From Tieghemostelium lacteum (Eukaryota > Evosea > Eumycetozoa > Dictyosteliales > Raperosteliaceae), in NCBI GenBank assembly GCA_001606155.1, contig LODT01000004.1:1116001-1180000 (forward strand): a stretch of 64,000 bases of DNA, written 5' to 3'. A program made the position numbers and the translations under genes. Of the stretch, positions 25,153-36,402 are shown in pieces (the first letter of the stretch is position 1; the number at the start of each line of letters is the position of its first letter). The notes beneath the pieces were generated by a model. That model was not told the DNA's origin. It was given only the letters and a program-made list of their open reading frames with translations, and searched no databases.

Positions 25153-27021
25153 ATGTTTTTTAGGTTTGATAATAAAAAGGAAAAAGAAGTGGGAAGTGTG
25201 TCAATACAATCGAACAGTGATGTAATATTAAAAGAAAAGATTCTTCATCAATGTAAACTACCTAATGTGTTGTTTAAAAATATTCTAAATTTATTATTGA
25301 TTGCAAGTAAGAGAAGTATCTATCAATTGGATTTACATTTGGACGAGTATTTGATAAGTCTCATCACAACAATTAGTAGAGTTTGTAAAGAGTGGAATAT
25401 AAAGTTAATTGTAACACTAGACTACCCATTCTTTAAAGTTGACAATATTCGAAAACTAAAGTATCTGTACTACTGGCAGACTTCTCTGTCTATATACTTT
25501 CAAAACCTAGAGTTTATGTTAGACCTCGTCTGGACACAACGAGAAAAGACTCTATGGGAATTCTACATAAAGCTACTGTCGCAGATATTTGACGAGTTAC
25601 CCCATTCCAACAAGATTAGACAAATCAAGGGATTTACAACTGTACCTAGTCTCAGTTTATCCAAATGGGGTATAGATTTTATTAAAAGACAGTTTAGAAT
25701 CTATGGTAATATGGATTCAAAGATTGCAAAAATCACAAAATTACAAGCACTGGATTTAAGTTCAGATTCATCGGAACGAGATCTAGTTGAGATTATTAAT
25801 AGTTCTAGAAGCTTTAGAGATTTGAATATCAGAACATATCAACCATCCAATGAGTTAATAGCAGCTCTTATCTCATTGCCTCATTTGACTTGTCTCACTA
25901 TTCAACAGGCAATGATAGTGGACAAGAAAATGGTGGATCTTTTAAATGGATTTCAACAATTACAGAGTTTGACATTGATGAATGTCAATGCAGGGTTCTC
26001 CGAAAAGAGGTATAGAGCAACTCTCGAGCTAATGTCACAGAATACAACTATAAAGCAGTTACATCTCTATGGACAGTTTACCTTGACTATTGATGTGTTA
26101 GTTAACCTGTATAATGAAAACTCTACTTTGGAGCTACTGGATATTCCCTTTGTGACATTTGAAGCATCTCCTTTGAGAACTGACCCTCCACCTATTCATA
26201 ACAATACACTTAGATACCTGAATTCAAATTGTGTTGCTTCTTCCATGAATTGGCCTGGAGAAAATTGGTTGGCTCAGGACTCAGGTATAGAGGTGCTAAA
26301 GCTCAAAAAAGGGACTAAAAAGTGCAAGAATGCAATCATGGAGAGCCACATTTCAAAACTTAAGGAATTGGAGTTTGTAGACCATTTGGATAGAGATATG
26401 ATTGGAAATGGTCTACTGGTACCACTGTTGCAATTGTCAACTCAGTTAGTGTATCTGTCAGTTAGTAGAGAAGATGGTGAGGCTGATTTAGTGTCACCTC
26501 TCTTTCAAGCACTTAAACAAAACCAGGTTTTACAATGTTTGAAAATTACAAGATATATGGTGAAACTACAAGATCTTTTAGACTTGATAAACAGTGGTCA
26601 TATATCTCTAAACAGACTGGAAATTGAACAGCAGCCAGACAATCAAAAGTTTCACCCAAATGATTTAATTGATCCAATTTGTAATAACAAGAATCTCACT
26701 GCATTGTCATTGAGTAACTCTGTACAGGAGTGGCATAATGCTTCATTTGACCTAATTAAACAGGTACTCTCTAGAAACAGAAATTTACTACACTTTAACT
26801 ATACTAATAATCTAAGATTCCCAGAGAAATATGCAGAGACATTTAAACATCTAATCAAAGATATCACCAGATCATCAGCTAGTCATTGTTCTCCTCTCAT
26901 TAGTTTATCTGTAAACTTTATTGGTAACTCCCAAATGGTGGATTTTCTTTTACAACACACTTTAATTATAGCCTTGTACTCACCAAGGAAATACAAGATT
27001 GAAAATATTTTTTCTGTATAA
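25153..27021 (+). CDS. F-box/LRR-like protein of a dictyostelid family
   Basis: Single exon, 622 residues from the first ATG (MFFRFDNKKEKEVG); the upstream TTG extension is not credible. Near the N-terminus, ISRVCKEWNIKLI resembles the end of an F-box. The rest is built of irregular leucine-rich repeats (LIAALISLPHLTCLTIQ; LLQLSTQLVYLSVS; LDLINSGHISLNRLEI). Proteins of this layout form a large expanded family in dictyostelids and are presumed substrate adaptors of SCF ubiquitin ligases. Neither Skp1 binding nor a substrate can be shown from the sequence. It shares the layout with the three genes at 45847-50782 but is not closely similar to them. Confidence 0.65.
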   Translation: MFFRFDNKKEKEVGSVSIQSNSDVILKEKILHQCKLPNVLFKNILNLLLIASKRSIYQLDLHLDEYLISLITTISRVCKEWNIKLIVTLDYPFFKVDNIRKLKYLYYWQTSLSIYFQNLEFMLDLVWTQREKTLWEFYIKLLSQIFDELPHSNKIRQIKGFTTVPSLSLSKWGIDFIKRQFRIYGNMDSKIAKITKLQALDLSSDSSERDLVEIINSSRSFRDLNIRTYQPSNELIAALISLPHLTCLTIQQAMIVDKKMVDLLNGFQQLQSLTLMNVNAGFSEKRYRATLELMSQNTTIKQLHLYGQFTLTIDVLVNLYNENSTLELLDIPFVTFEASPLRTDPPPIHNNTLRYLNSNCVASSMNWPGENWLAQDSGIEVLKLKKGTKKCKNAIMESHISKLKELEFVDHLDRDMIGNGLLVPLLQLSTQLVYLSVSREDGEADLVSPLFQALKQNQVLQCLKITRYMVKLQDLLDLINSGHISLNRLEIEQQPDNQKFHPNDLIDPICNNKNLTALSLSNSVQEWHNASFDLIKQVLSRNRNLLHFNYTNNLRFPEKYAETFKHLIKDITRSSASHCSPLISLSVNFIGNSQMVDFLLQHTLIIALYSPRKYKIENIFSV

Positions 27022-27190
27022 TGAATCAAATAATAAAAAATGAATTTTAATTAAATAATTGTGAGGTTTTTTTAAAGTCGTATTTTCAATTGATTGTCTG
27101 ATTTTAAAACGAAAAAAACTAATGACTTGTAACCTCGGTAAAAATTTCCATTTTTGGAATTTTTAGGGTTTTGATTGTTGGATATTTTAA

Positions 27191-27669
27191 CTATAAAATT
27201 ATAATTTTATTAGAAAAATATTTAAAAGAACTCTTGGAACTGGTAACATATTTTCCACCAATGAATACAATATTTTTTTGATCTTGAGTAATAAACATTT
27301 GTGAAGCAAAGGTAACAAATGACTCTTTCTTGTAGAGTAATTTAACTTTGGCAGTATCGGTACCCAAAATTACTTTGAATAGATAGTTGTATCCATAACT
27401 TGCGGCAGCATATAGATAGATTTGACCATTTATATACAATGGAATTGGTGAGCCTGCAGTAACTGAATTCAAATAGTCAAGCTGATCAATGAGATAGGTA
27501 ACTGATTTATTAGTCAAAAGGTCCTATACCATCAGTTGTTATTATGATATAAGTTATAAAACATATAACATCATTGTATGATCATGATAACAAGATTACT
27601 CTTATCCTCATCTGTTTTACCAGTATATATATTGTAATGTTGTAACGCAGTTAGGGCTTTGCTATTCAT
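27191..27669 (-). CDS. Small unknown protein, exon structure uncertain
   Basis: The main open stretch (about 27523-27191) reads YLIDQLDYLNSV, PIPLYINGQIYLYAAASYG and NIVFIGGKYVTSS and ends NKIIIL. It has no suitable ATG of its own, but a splice acceptor sits at 27524. A likely first exon begins with ATG at 27669 (MNSKALTALQHYNIYTGKTD). Several donors are possible (for example 27591, or one at GTAAAA within the exon), so the join is unsettled. The alternating hydrophobic pattern suggests beta strands. I do not recognise a family. It lies between the F-box-like gene and polB, the latter in divergent orientation 110 bases away. Confidence 0.4.
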
Positions 27670-27779
27670 TTTTCATAATGAGTGTGAACAATTAATAATT
27701 TCATTTTCTTAGAAAAATTTTTTAACAGTTATTATTATTTTTTTTCAAGTTGATTTTTTTACATTATTAGATAAATAGA

Positions 27780-29544
27780 ATGTCAAATAAAAAAAGATTG
27801 TTGACTTATTCATCAGATGATGAGAGTACTGATGAAGATTTAAATAATGTGACTAGTTATAAATCAATAAAAAAAGTTAAGGTATTGGAGAAACCTACAC
27901 AAAAACCAAAAAGGGTTAAACATTCGAATGTTACAAAACCAGCAAATAGTAAAAAAACTAAAAGATCTAGCGATAGTGAGGATGAACCACCAGTGGAAAA
28001 GAAAATAGTAAAGAAAGCTCCACCTAAAAAGAAGATAGAAAGTAGTGAAAGTGAAGAGGATAGAAGACAAAAACAAATTCCAAAAGTATTACCACCTTCT
28101 AAACCTTATAATCCAAATAGTGACAGTAGTGATAGTGACACTGAACCCCCTCCTAAAAATCATAAAAACAAACAAACTACTACTACAACCACAACAACCT
28201 CAACTACAAAGCCAACTTTAGCAAAGAGTACTAAACCAAAACAACAAGATAGCGATATCAGTGACACCAATGATGATGATGATAACAGTAGTAGTAGTAG
28301 TAAACATTTAACAAAACTATCAATTCCAAACAGTAACAATGTAAATAAGAAACTAACAGATATTCTAACAGATTTGAGTATATATGAAAAGAATAAAGGT
28401 TTAATTCACAAATTTACTGCCTATAAAAAGGCTGTAGGTTCGATTAAAGCCTATCCACATGTAATAAAATCTGGTGCAGAGGCAAAGAAACTCGAAGGTG
28501 TTGGTGCTAAAATTGCAAAAAAGATTCAGGAGATTTTAGATACTGGTAAACTAAAGAAACTACAAACTCAAAAAGAGGATAAATATCTGACTTCATTGAA
28601 TGATTTGACAAGAGTACATGGTATTGGTCCACAATTGGCAAAGAAATTCATTACTGAAGATGATGTGCACAGTGTCAAGGATCTACAAAAAGTCAAAGAC
28701 AAACTCAACCACAGTCAATTGGTAGGTCTCAAATATTTAGATGACTTTGAAAAAAGAGTTCCAAGAGATGAAATTGAAGAAATTGAAGTAGTAGTTGCAA
28801 AAATCTTACAATCTATTGACAGAAATATTATCTCACAAGTTTGTGGTAGTTAGTATGTATTTATTTAATTATTATTAATTATCCAATTAATATTAATATT
28901 CAAATCTGTAGTCGAAGAGGGTTACCTTCTAGTGGTGATATTGATATTTTAATTAGTCACCCAAACTATACATTGGAGATGAAAGATAAGAAAGAAACAT
29001 TTAAAATTATTGAAAAACTAGTTGAAAGATTGAGAAAAGATCAGGTAATTGTAGAAGATTTAAGTTTGGGTCCATTTAAATATATGGGTTGTTGTATAGT
29101 GGTATGTATTACAATCTATAAACTTTAAATACGTTTAAAGACAATTTGTTAATTTAATTAAATTAGCCTTCAAAAGTAAAGGAATATAAAAAGTTTAAAG
29201 AGGAACAAGAAGATGGTGATACTGATGAAGAAGATGGTAAAAATGTAAAATCCAAAAAGAGTACCAAAGCAGCAATTGAAAAGCCAATTATCAGACGTAT
29301 AGATTTTAAATTGGTACCTTATGAAAGTTATTATTTTGGTCTATTGCATGCCACTGGTTCTGATGAATTTAATAGACAAATGAGAGTGGTTGCTTTGAAA
29401 AAAGGTTATACATTGAGTGAATATTCTATCAATAAGGTTATTCATGGTAAAAAATCTGATGATGACATTTTGGTAGACAGTGAAAAGGAAATATTTGATA
29501 TTATTGGCATGGAATTTTATAAACCTGATCAAAGATGTCTGTAA
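27780..29544 (+). CDS. polB: DNA polymerase family X, beta-type
   Basis: Three exons, 27780-28852, 28912-29101 and 29167-29544, give 546 residues. The first 185 residues are a Ser/Lys/Asp-rich disordered tail. Then come the 8-kDa lyase-type domain (HKFTAYKKAVGSIKAYP, LEGVGAKIAKKIQEIL), an HhH fingers region (LTRVHGIGPQLAKKF), and the palm with YRRGLPSSGDIDILI (Asp367 and Asp369) and RRIDFKLVP (Asp467), the three metal-binding aspartates. A charged insertion of about 35 residues sits before the third Asp. The lyase lysine region supports gap filling in base excision repair. There is no BRCT domain, so pol beta fits better than pol lambda or mu. It is convergent with the fourth ComC-like gene, with 86 bases between stops. 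Confidence 0.93.
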
Positions 29545-29630
29545 TTTTTAATAAATGTACAAAAATACTTGAATGCTATAAATTAAATGTATATTGAAAT
29601 TCAAATATTTTGTTATTCAAACAGTGTTTA

Positions 29631-30640
29631 TTATGCCGAGAATTTGCCCAGTTTTCTCAATTTGTATCGGAATTGAACTGCTGAATTGGTTTTCTTCATT
29701 ATTATATAAATAGAGAGTAATATTACAAATATACCAAAAATGGATGATGCAATGATAATTCCTGCAAGTTGACTTTTACTAAGACCTTTTTTGGAAGATG
29801 GACAGTTGGAATCATCAATTGGAGTATTATCAACAAGAACTGAAAAATCAGGATCAATAACTACATTGTTTCTATAATATGGGATGTTGATACCAATAAG
29901 TTGTTGTGATTCAATTTTATCACTATTGTTATCATTGGTTGTTGATCCCAATGGTGTGTTACTTATTGCAGTTGGTCTGAAATCAACCAATGCTCGTTTA
30001 ATGAATCTTCCATAAAGACTGTGATTATCAATTTGAAGTTTGAAATATTCATAGGTTAGATCGGAATCTTGTTGGTTGTTGGTTGCTCTTGTAACACAAC
30101 TATCTGTATCAGTGTTATCTGAAATGGTTTGTGCATTCATTACCAATTGAAGTCGATTGGTTGATGATTGGAAATCAAATGCAGATATGTCAATGGTATA
30201 TTTCATTGTTGATGGTAACATTCGAATTTCTTCATTTGCAAATGTAATGGTGGTTTCAGTTGGATACCATTGAACTGAAACTGTTACATTGGTACTATTA
30301 TTATCAATTGATGTTGCATATAAATAACTTGTTGTTGAAGAAGTACTGGTATTTGTGAATAACCATTGTGTGAATGTGAAATTTCTTTGAATTTCATTCT
30401 TGAAATTCAATTCTCTCAATTCAACAACTGAAATTAGATTTCTGAATGAAATTTGAGAACCATCTGGAAGAGTTCCATTCACTGTTGTTTCAGCTGATGG
30501 ATCAGTTGTCGAGACATTTGGTTGAGGAATAGTGATTTGTTGACTTAGACAGCTTGGTCCAGTCCAGCTTCCTTTACATTGGCAAACACCAGAATCAGTA
30601 CAAACACCATTATCAGGACCACCACAAACTGGGGTACCAG
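29631..30640 (-). repeat. Homogenised 3' module, copy C
   Basis: This is the 3' end of copy 4, nearly identical to 6642-7655 and 2348-3330 from the EGF-coding part to near the stop. The last 60 bases before the stop differ more (the tail codes for NSAVQFRYKLRKLGKFSA), so the tract seems to end shortly before the TM tail. Confidence 0.8.
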
Positions 30641-33600
30641 GGCAAGTTGCTGGTTTTGGTGTTTGAGTTGGTTGTACGTATATTGGATTTAAATTTAGGG
30701 TATTTGAAGTTTTAGAATTTACAACCACATAGATTTGATAGAGAGAGGTACTTGGTGGAATGTTATAAACAGCCACAGCAACAGAGGTAAAGAAAGAGAT
30801 GGGTACTTTGGTCAGAATATTCATAGCTTTAACATATACAGAGGTGGTTGATGCATCCAAACCAAATCTATTACCATAAAGGGTAAGTATACCACCATTA
30901 GTTGTTATAGAGCTTGATGATTGAATGAAAGGTGCAGCCATATTGTATATAGTAGGTCTATATGCATCTTCTGGTGATAAAATTGAATATGCAACATTCA
31001 AATAGTTATCTACTATATTGTTTACAGTAAAATATATACCCTCTGCAGCTCCGAAACCTATGGGAACTGTTATAAAAGCTATGAATGAGACATTGGTATC
31101 ATTATATAAAAATGTGGACATTGGGAATTGTATATATCTTCCATTGATATCGTGTATTGTAAATACTGGTGAATGGCTAATTGATATACCAGTTATTGAA
31201 TAAGTCTCAATTTTGACATTAAAGCTATTGACTATACCAACATCAATAACATTAGGTAAATTGGTATATGTTATTGAGGATAATACTGGTGGTAGTGGAG
31301 TTATTGTTGGAGCTCCCGGTGTTGGGATTTGTATATCAATTTTTGGAATTGGTGCTAAAGTCTGCATCAAGTTGAATCTATAGATTTTATTTGACTCTGC
31401 ACCAGTGGCTATATATTCTCCAACATTACCATTGATATCTACAACCTTAGCATAAGTTAAACTATACTGTAATGGTCGAATATATGGATCTACCCACTCT
31501 TTGATAAATGATATAGTTATAAAACCTTGGTCATTTACATCAGTTGGGTATCTAACATATTTTATAGGTTGGACATCCAAGTCACCACTAATTTCAAAAA
31601 AAGCATATTTCCAAGGAACTGAACCTATGGAACCTATTTGTATTTGGTATCCTGATAATGCAGATGTGGGTGTTGTTGGTGAAGTGAAAGAGGAAATATC
31701 AGTAATTAAAGGAGGATATTCATCACCTTCAGTTGAAGTTACTTGTAGTGTACTGGTGGCTGGAAACAATTTTTTAAGTAGAGCATAACTGTATATATTT
31801 CCAGCTACATTAATTTGATAATTTACAATCTTACTAACCAGTTGCCCTGGAATTGTAAATTCTACAATATATCTTGATTCTTCATTATTATAGTACCCTT
31901 GGAATGGTCCTACACCTTCCATAGCATTAGATTCCATTGATTGGAATATTGGAGTGAAAATCAATGGGAATTTAGATGAATATCCAAAATTACTAACACC
32001 AACATAGAGCTTATTGGTAACTGGTCCTGATGAAACATCATTGGTGGAATTTTGGAATGATATACTTGTAATTTGATTTTTAATATCATTTAGTGGATTA
32101 GAAGGCACCTGGTACCAAACTATTGGATCCAAAGAGAAACTCAGTACCTCTCCAGGGAGATATAGAGGTGAGGCATTTCCTGCACAATCTACCACTAAAA
32201 TGCCAAAGAATACCAATGGTGTATCAATTTCTGTGATGGTAATTAGTTTTTCAAATGTACCTAATAATAATGTACCATCAATTAGATCAGCACTTCCAAT
32301 GACATTATTTATAATGTTTATAGTGTCAACACCAGAAATGTCATCAGAGACCTTAACTCGCAATGCAAAGTAATAGTCTTTAACATGGGTGATGGTAGCT
32401 TGTAACAGTTTTGGTGGAGTGTTATCTACAAGATTGGGTGTCTGATCAAGTTGAAATGGCTTTATATTGGATATAGTACCTGTATATGTATCTCTATATC
32501 TTGATAATACAATTGGCATTTTATAACCTTGAATAAAAGAACTAGAGAAACCATTGAAACTAAATGGGTACGGGAATTGTATATTGTTTACATATGGTGG
32601 ATCTCTACTAAATAGTAGTGTATTAAATGTAAATGTTATCAGATGTATATTTGATAATACATGAGTTTCCAGTAGATTTATAGTTATACTTGGTGCATAG
32701 GAATCATAAGTGAATGCTTGAGGGAAATTATGGATATTATCTACACCAATACCATAGATAGAAATTATTTCGGAACTAGTTAATTGATGGTATCCTAATA
32801 ATCTCTGGCTACCACTGATATTATAAACACACTTTAATCTCCTAGATACAGGACTGCTGTCTCCTATAATATACAATGTCGAATCCTCTGATGTAGTATT
32901 CACATAACCATATATCTGTGGACTAATTCCTCGAGTAAATATAGCATTTGGATTATTATTTTGGGTACCTATAAATGTTGAAAAGTTTTAGATAAATTTG
33001 ATCTACACCAACAACATTAAATCCAAAGTTAAAATACCTACCACTAAATACATTTTGAAAAGCTGGTATTTGGAATGAAGATGAAAATTGTCCATCTTGT
33101 GATGCAATGCTAAATGAAATATTATTCGCATAATTCGCAACACCACCTAATAATTGAAACTGAATTTCAATGTATTTGTTTTCAATAATTTTAGCAAAAG
33201 ATACTGAATACCCAGGTGTTATTGTTAAAAGTGAACTCTTTAGAACTGGTAAAATTGTAGCTAAACTATTATAATTTGTATTTAACATGTAATAATAATC
33301 AATCAAAGAATCTCTTTCAAATTCCATATCATCATCTGAAAAGTCCTGCATTTCAAAATAATTTAGAGGTATACCTAATTGAGATGAATTTCAATTTTTG
33401 AAAATATTAATTAATAACTAAGAGAGTCCACTGCAAATGGTACCATCAGATTACATACCTTGGCAAAAAGCCTCTTTCAAAGCTAAAGTTGTAGGATTAC
33501 CCTCTTGCTGAAATGATATATAAATCATATTAGCTCCTAATGGAAAGAGTTTAATGTATTTTGCCATTGTAGTATTGTTGGTCTGATATATTATTGTGGA

Positions 33601-33813
33601 TTCTGATTGATTGGGTATAATGGTACTTGGAAACAACACATATACATTAATTATGCATTGTGAAATTGCTGCATATCCAGAACTAATATCTTTAAACCCC
33701 AATATCTGTCCATATGTATTTCTTATACATAAAACTATATATATTATTAAAAATAGAGTTTTAATGTGCATATTTCCTTCTCCTTTTGAAAATGAAAAGT
33801 TTCGTTTAATCAT
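29631..33813 (-). CDS. ComC-like EGF/TIG surface protein, copy 4 (dispersed)
   Basis: Three exons, 33813-33459, 33374-33042 and 32968-29631, predict about 1341 residues. A second in-frame ATG at 33771 gives a neater signal peptide (MHIKTLFLIIYIVLCI) and may be the true start, which would make 1327 residues. The domain order is as in copies 2 and 3: diverged ectodomain, the block NPLNDIKNQITSISF, TIG-like segment (TTNGGILTLYGNRFG), EGF module at about 1005-1040, shared membrane-proximal domain, TM helix at about 1294-1318, and tail KLRKLGKFSA. It lies on the same strand as the tandem row but 18.8 kb away, beyond unrelated genes. Its 3' module is nearly identical to that of copy 3. It is probably a surface recognition or adhesion protein. 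Confidence 0.9.
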
Positions 33814-33949
33814 TTTAAAAATTGGGGCGTGTTTCGTATTAAAAAAAAATCCAACCCAGGAATTTCGAAAATTTGGTTTTTGATGTTTGTGAGGGGTTTG
33901 AAGTATAATTTGATTGATTTTGATGTATATTTATTTTGTTGGTTATTGT

Positions 33950-35436
33950 TTAGTAAAAAGAAACACTGTCAAAAATAAAGAAAGTCTTATTATAATAATC
34001 GTCAAAATATTGAATTGGAACTCTGAGATTGAGGAGGAAACCTTTAGATCTTCTAATGACAGCACATTTAAAGAGCAATTTACATGGAGTTTGTAACTCT
34101 GGATCGGTACCTCTCATTACACATTGAGTAGCACGATATTTATCAATGTGAGATTCAGTAGTTGACATGAGTTGACTGTTACCTTCCAAACCCTTCATGT
34201 GGAAAGAAATGATAAGATCTTGATACTCATTCAACAAAGCTGGTTTACCCAACTCCTCACAAGTGATAACAAATAATGGTAGTCCTGGGAATTGAGAATC
34301 CTCAAAAATCAGAGATGGTACACCTCCGAGTTTAGGAATCAATGAAAATGTCTTGGGGATTGAAAAACAATATCTACTGGAAAAGTTATCAAAAATGTCA
34401 TAGTGTGGTGACTCGAGTGCGTAATCTTGTACTCTGATTCTTGCCAATAGTCTCTGATGGATATTGTCATAGATCTGACCGTCAGCGGCTGGTGTCTTGA
34501 AGGTTAGTGTAAATGCGTAACCTTTATAGATAAACCACCAAATGTTAAATCTGTGGGCTACCAAGTCTTCATTCTCAACTTGGACCTGTGAACATGTAAT
34601 TTCCTGACCGTGATTGGTCAGTTTGGCTGATTTGATTTCGTAATCGCTTTTACTGGTTATTTTAGCCAAACGTTCTCTGGCAACGGTGTTGTTGAATTGC
34701 TCCAATGTCTCTGCAGTTGTTGGGTCAACATTTACATGATAATGAACATCATATTCATCGTCTCTGTATCTCTGTTGATTTTGATTGTTAACTACTGATT
34801 TCCATGACTTTGGATGCCAAATCTGATAGAATACCTCTTTACCTTCTGCTGAGAGTTGATATGTTTTTGCTTGAAGTTGTGTGAATTTGTAACCTTTAGC
34901 TTTAAATATCTTGAGAGTTCCTACGACTTCCTCATAGTTGTGTATGTACTTGTCGAATTTATCCGAAGGTGAGCTATAAGAGATCACATAGACTGTGGAC
35001 CCAATCAAAAATAGAAATTGTTTGAATCTAATCTCACCTTCATTCGATGGGATGACATAAGTGAATGCGTGACCTTTAAACTCACCGTATTTAGTCTCTT
35101 GTACCTTAATATTCTTTGCACCCTGTTGTTCAATTTGTGATTTTGAAATTTCAATAAACTCTGAAGGAGAAGGAATCTCAGGGAACACTTTATAAGTTTA
35201 GATATTATAGTTATATTAGTTTGAGTGACCATCTATACAGTACTATAGTTTGTATATCACCTACTTGAAAGATCTGGAATGATAATGTGAATATTGGTTG
35301 GTACAGGTCCTTTGGTTTTTGGGAAGAATCCAACTAAAAAGAACCCTGTATCCTCTTGAACTGTCCAATTACTTGGATAGTTGATTGAAAATCCATTGGC
35401 GTGTGAGGTATATAATGAATATTCGTCTTTTACCAT
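33950..35436 (-). CDS. Triple PsbP/DcrB-like domain protein
   Basis: Two exons, 35436-35265 and 35187-33950, give 469 residues. I see three repeats of one alpha/beta layout. The first (about 5-150) has GFSINYPSNWTVQ, then SPSEFIEISKSQIEQQG, then RFKQFLFLIGSTVYVISYSS. The second (about 165-320) has YQIWHPKSWKSVV, then ETLEQFNNTVARERLAKI, then FIYKGYAFTLTFKTPA. The third (about 330-469) has RYCFSIPKTFSLI, and its last strand is KGFLLNLRVPIQYF. The pattern of start strand, long helix and hydrophobic F-x-x-x-G-x-x-Y strand is that of the PsbP/DcrB fold. No signal peptide, TM segment or catalytic motif is visible. Function unknown; the fold assignment is by pattern only. Confidence 0.6.
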
Positions 35437-35651
35437 TTTGCGTGAAGCTTCTTCCTTTTGAAGGGGGGTGTAAAAAGTATGAAACGTAAAATTTTAAAAA
35501 AAAAAGTTTTTGAAATTAGAATGGAAATGCATTTACACCCTTTTTTTACACCAAATCACTATGAAAATGATTTGAAATCTTTTTTAAACTATTTTATTTG
35601 TTATGTTTATGATGTGTTTATCTATTATATTGGAGAGAAGAGATTATGCTT

Positions 35652-36113
35652 TTAGAAAGTAGCAACACCAATAACACCACAACTTAAACGAGCACCAGCA
35701 TTACCAGTTTTGAGGGATTCTTCATTTCCACCTTTACCCAAATCATCAGTACCGGCATGGACAATCATGGTTCTACCAACAATGGTGTGTTCACCAAAGA
35801 GGGTAACGAGTTTATCAGTAATGACACCTTTGGCATTACCTTCCTTGGTGGCAATAATGTTACCCAAGTCACCAACATGTCTGTTTTCGTCAGTTGGGGA
35901 ACCGTGGGTTTTTCCAAATGGGTTGAAATGTGGACCTGCTGAAAGACATCCATTGGTGGTATCACCAAATTGATGTACATGGAATCCATGGTTTCCTTCT
36001 TCCAATCCATTGATTTCATATTCAACATTGATTGGTGAGTCTTTGTTGTCTTGTGTGAATTTGACAACTCCTGAAACTTTTTCTCCTTTTAAGACACAGA
36101 TTGCTTTTGACAT
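35652..36113 (-). CDS. Cu/Zn superoxide dismutase
   Basis: Single exon, 153 residues, the usual length of cytosolic SOD1. All metal ligands are present: HVHQFGD (Cu), [20 protein letters not shown] with the Zn aspartate, and [10 protein letters not shown]. The disulphide cysteines (NGCLSAG and RLSCGVIG) and the active-site arginine in the [10 protein letters not shown] stretch are present. There is no signal peptide, so it is cytosolic. It dismutates superoxide to oxygen and hydrogen peroxide. It reads from the same strand as its neighbours; the citrate synthase gene ends 289 bases upstream of its ATG. Confidence 0.97.
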   Translation of the reverse strand: MSKAICVLKGEKVSGVVKFTQDNKDSPINVEYEINGLEEGNHGFHVHQFGDTTNGCLSAGPHFNPFGKTHGSPTDENRHVGDLGNIIATKEGNAKGVITDKLVTLFGEHTIVGRTMIVHAGTDDLGKGGNEESLKTGNAGARLSCGVIGVATF

Positions 36114-36347
36114 TTTTCAATGAAAGATATTTAATTTACGAAGTGACTTCAACACTGTTTACAAAACTTAAGGGGGTGAAAAAAAAAAAATTAAATTTCA
36201 AAAAAAAAATAAATTTTGTCAATTTTGATCTTCAAAGGAACAAGAATCTAGAACATCCACATTAACAATTATGATCTTATTATTTGAAATTACATTTTAG
36301 GCATATTTATTTTATTTATATATTTATTCAAAAAAATAAATAATTAT

Positions 36348-36379
36348 TTTGTTTGTTAGTTTGTTTGTTTGTTTGTTAA
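36348..36379. repeat. (TTGT)n simple repeat
   Basis: About seven tandem TTTG/TTGT units, slightly interrupted, lie just beyond the citrate synthase stop. The surrounding 289-base spacer (36114-36402) is otherwise AT-rich without a gene. Confidence 0.8.
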
Positions 36380-36402
36380 TTGGAACATGAGATAAAAAAT
36401 AG

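Noticed and set aside
35458-35655. 65-codon plus-strand frame between the PsbP-like and SOD genes
   Set aside because: Low-complexity, Lys-rich then aromatic, no homology, lies in a short AT-rich spacer and overlaps the SOD stop.
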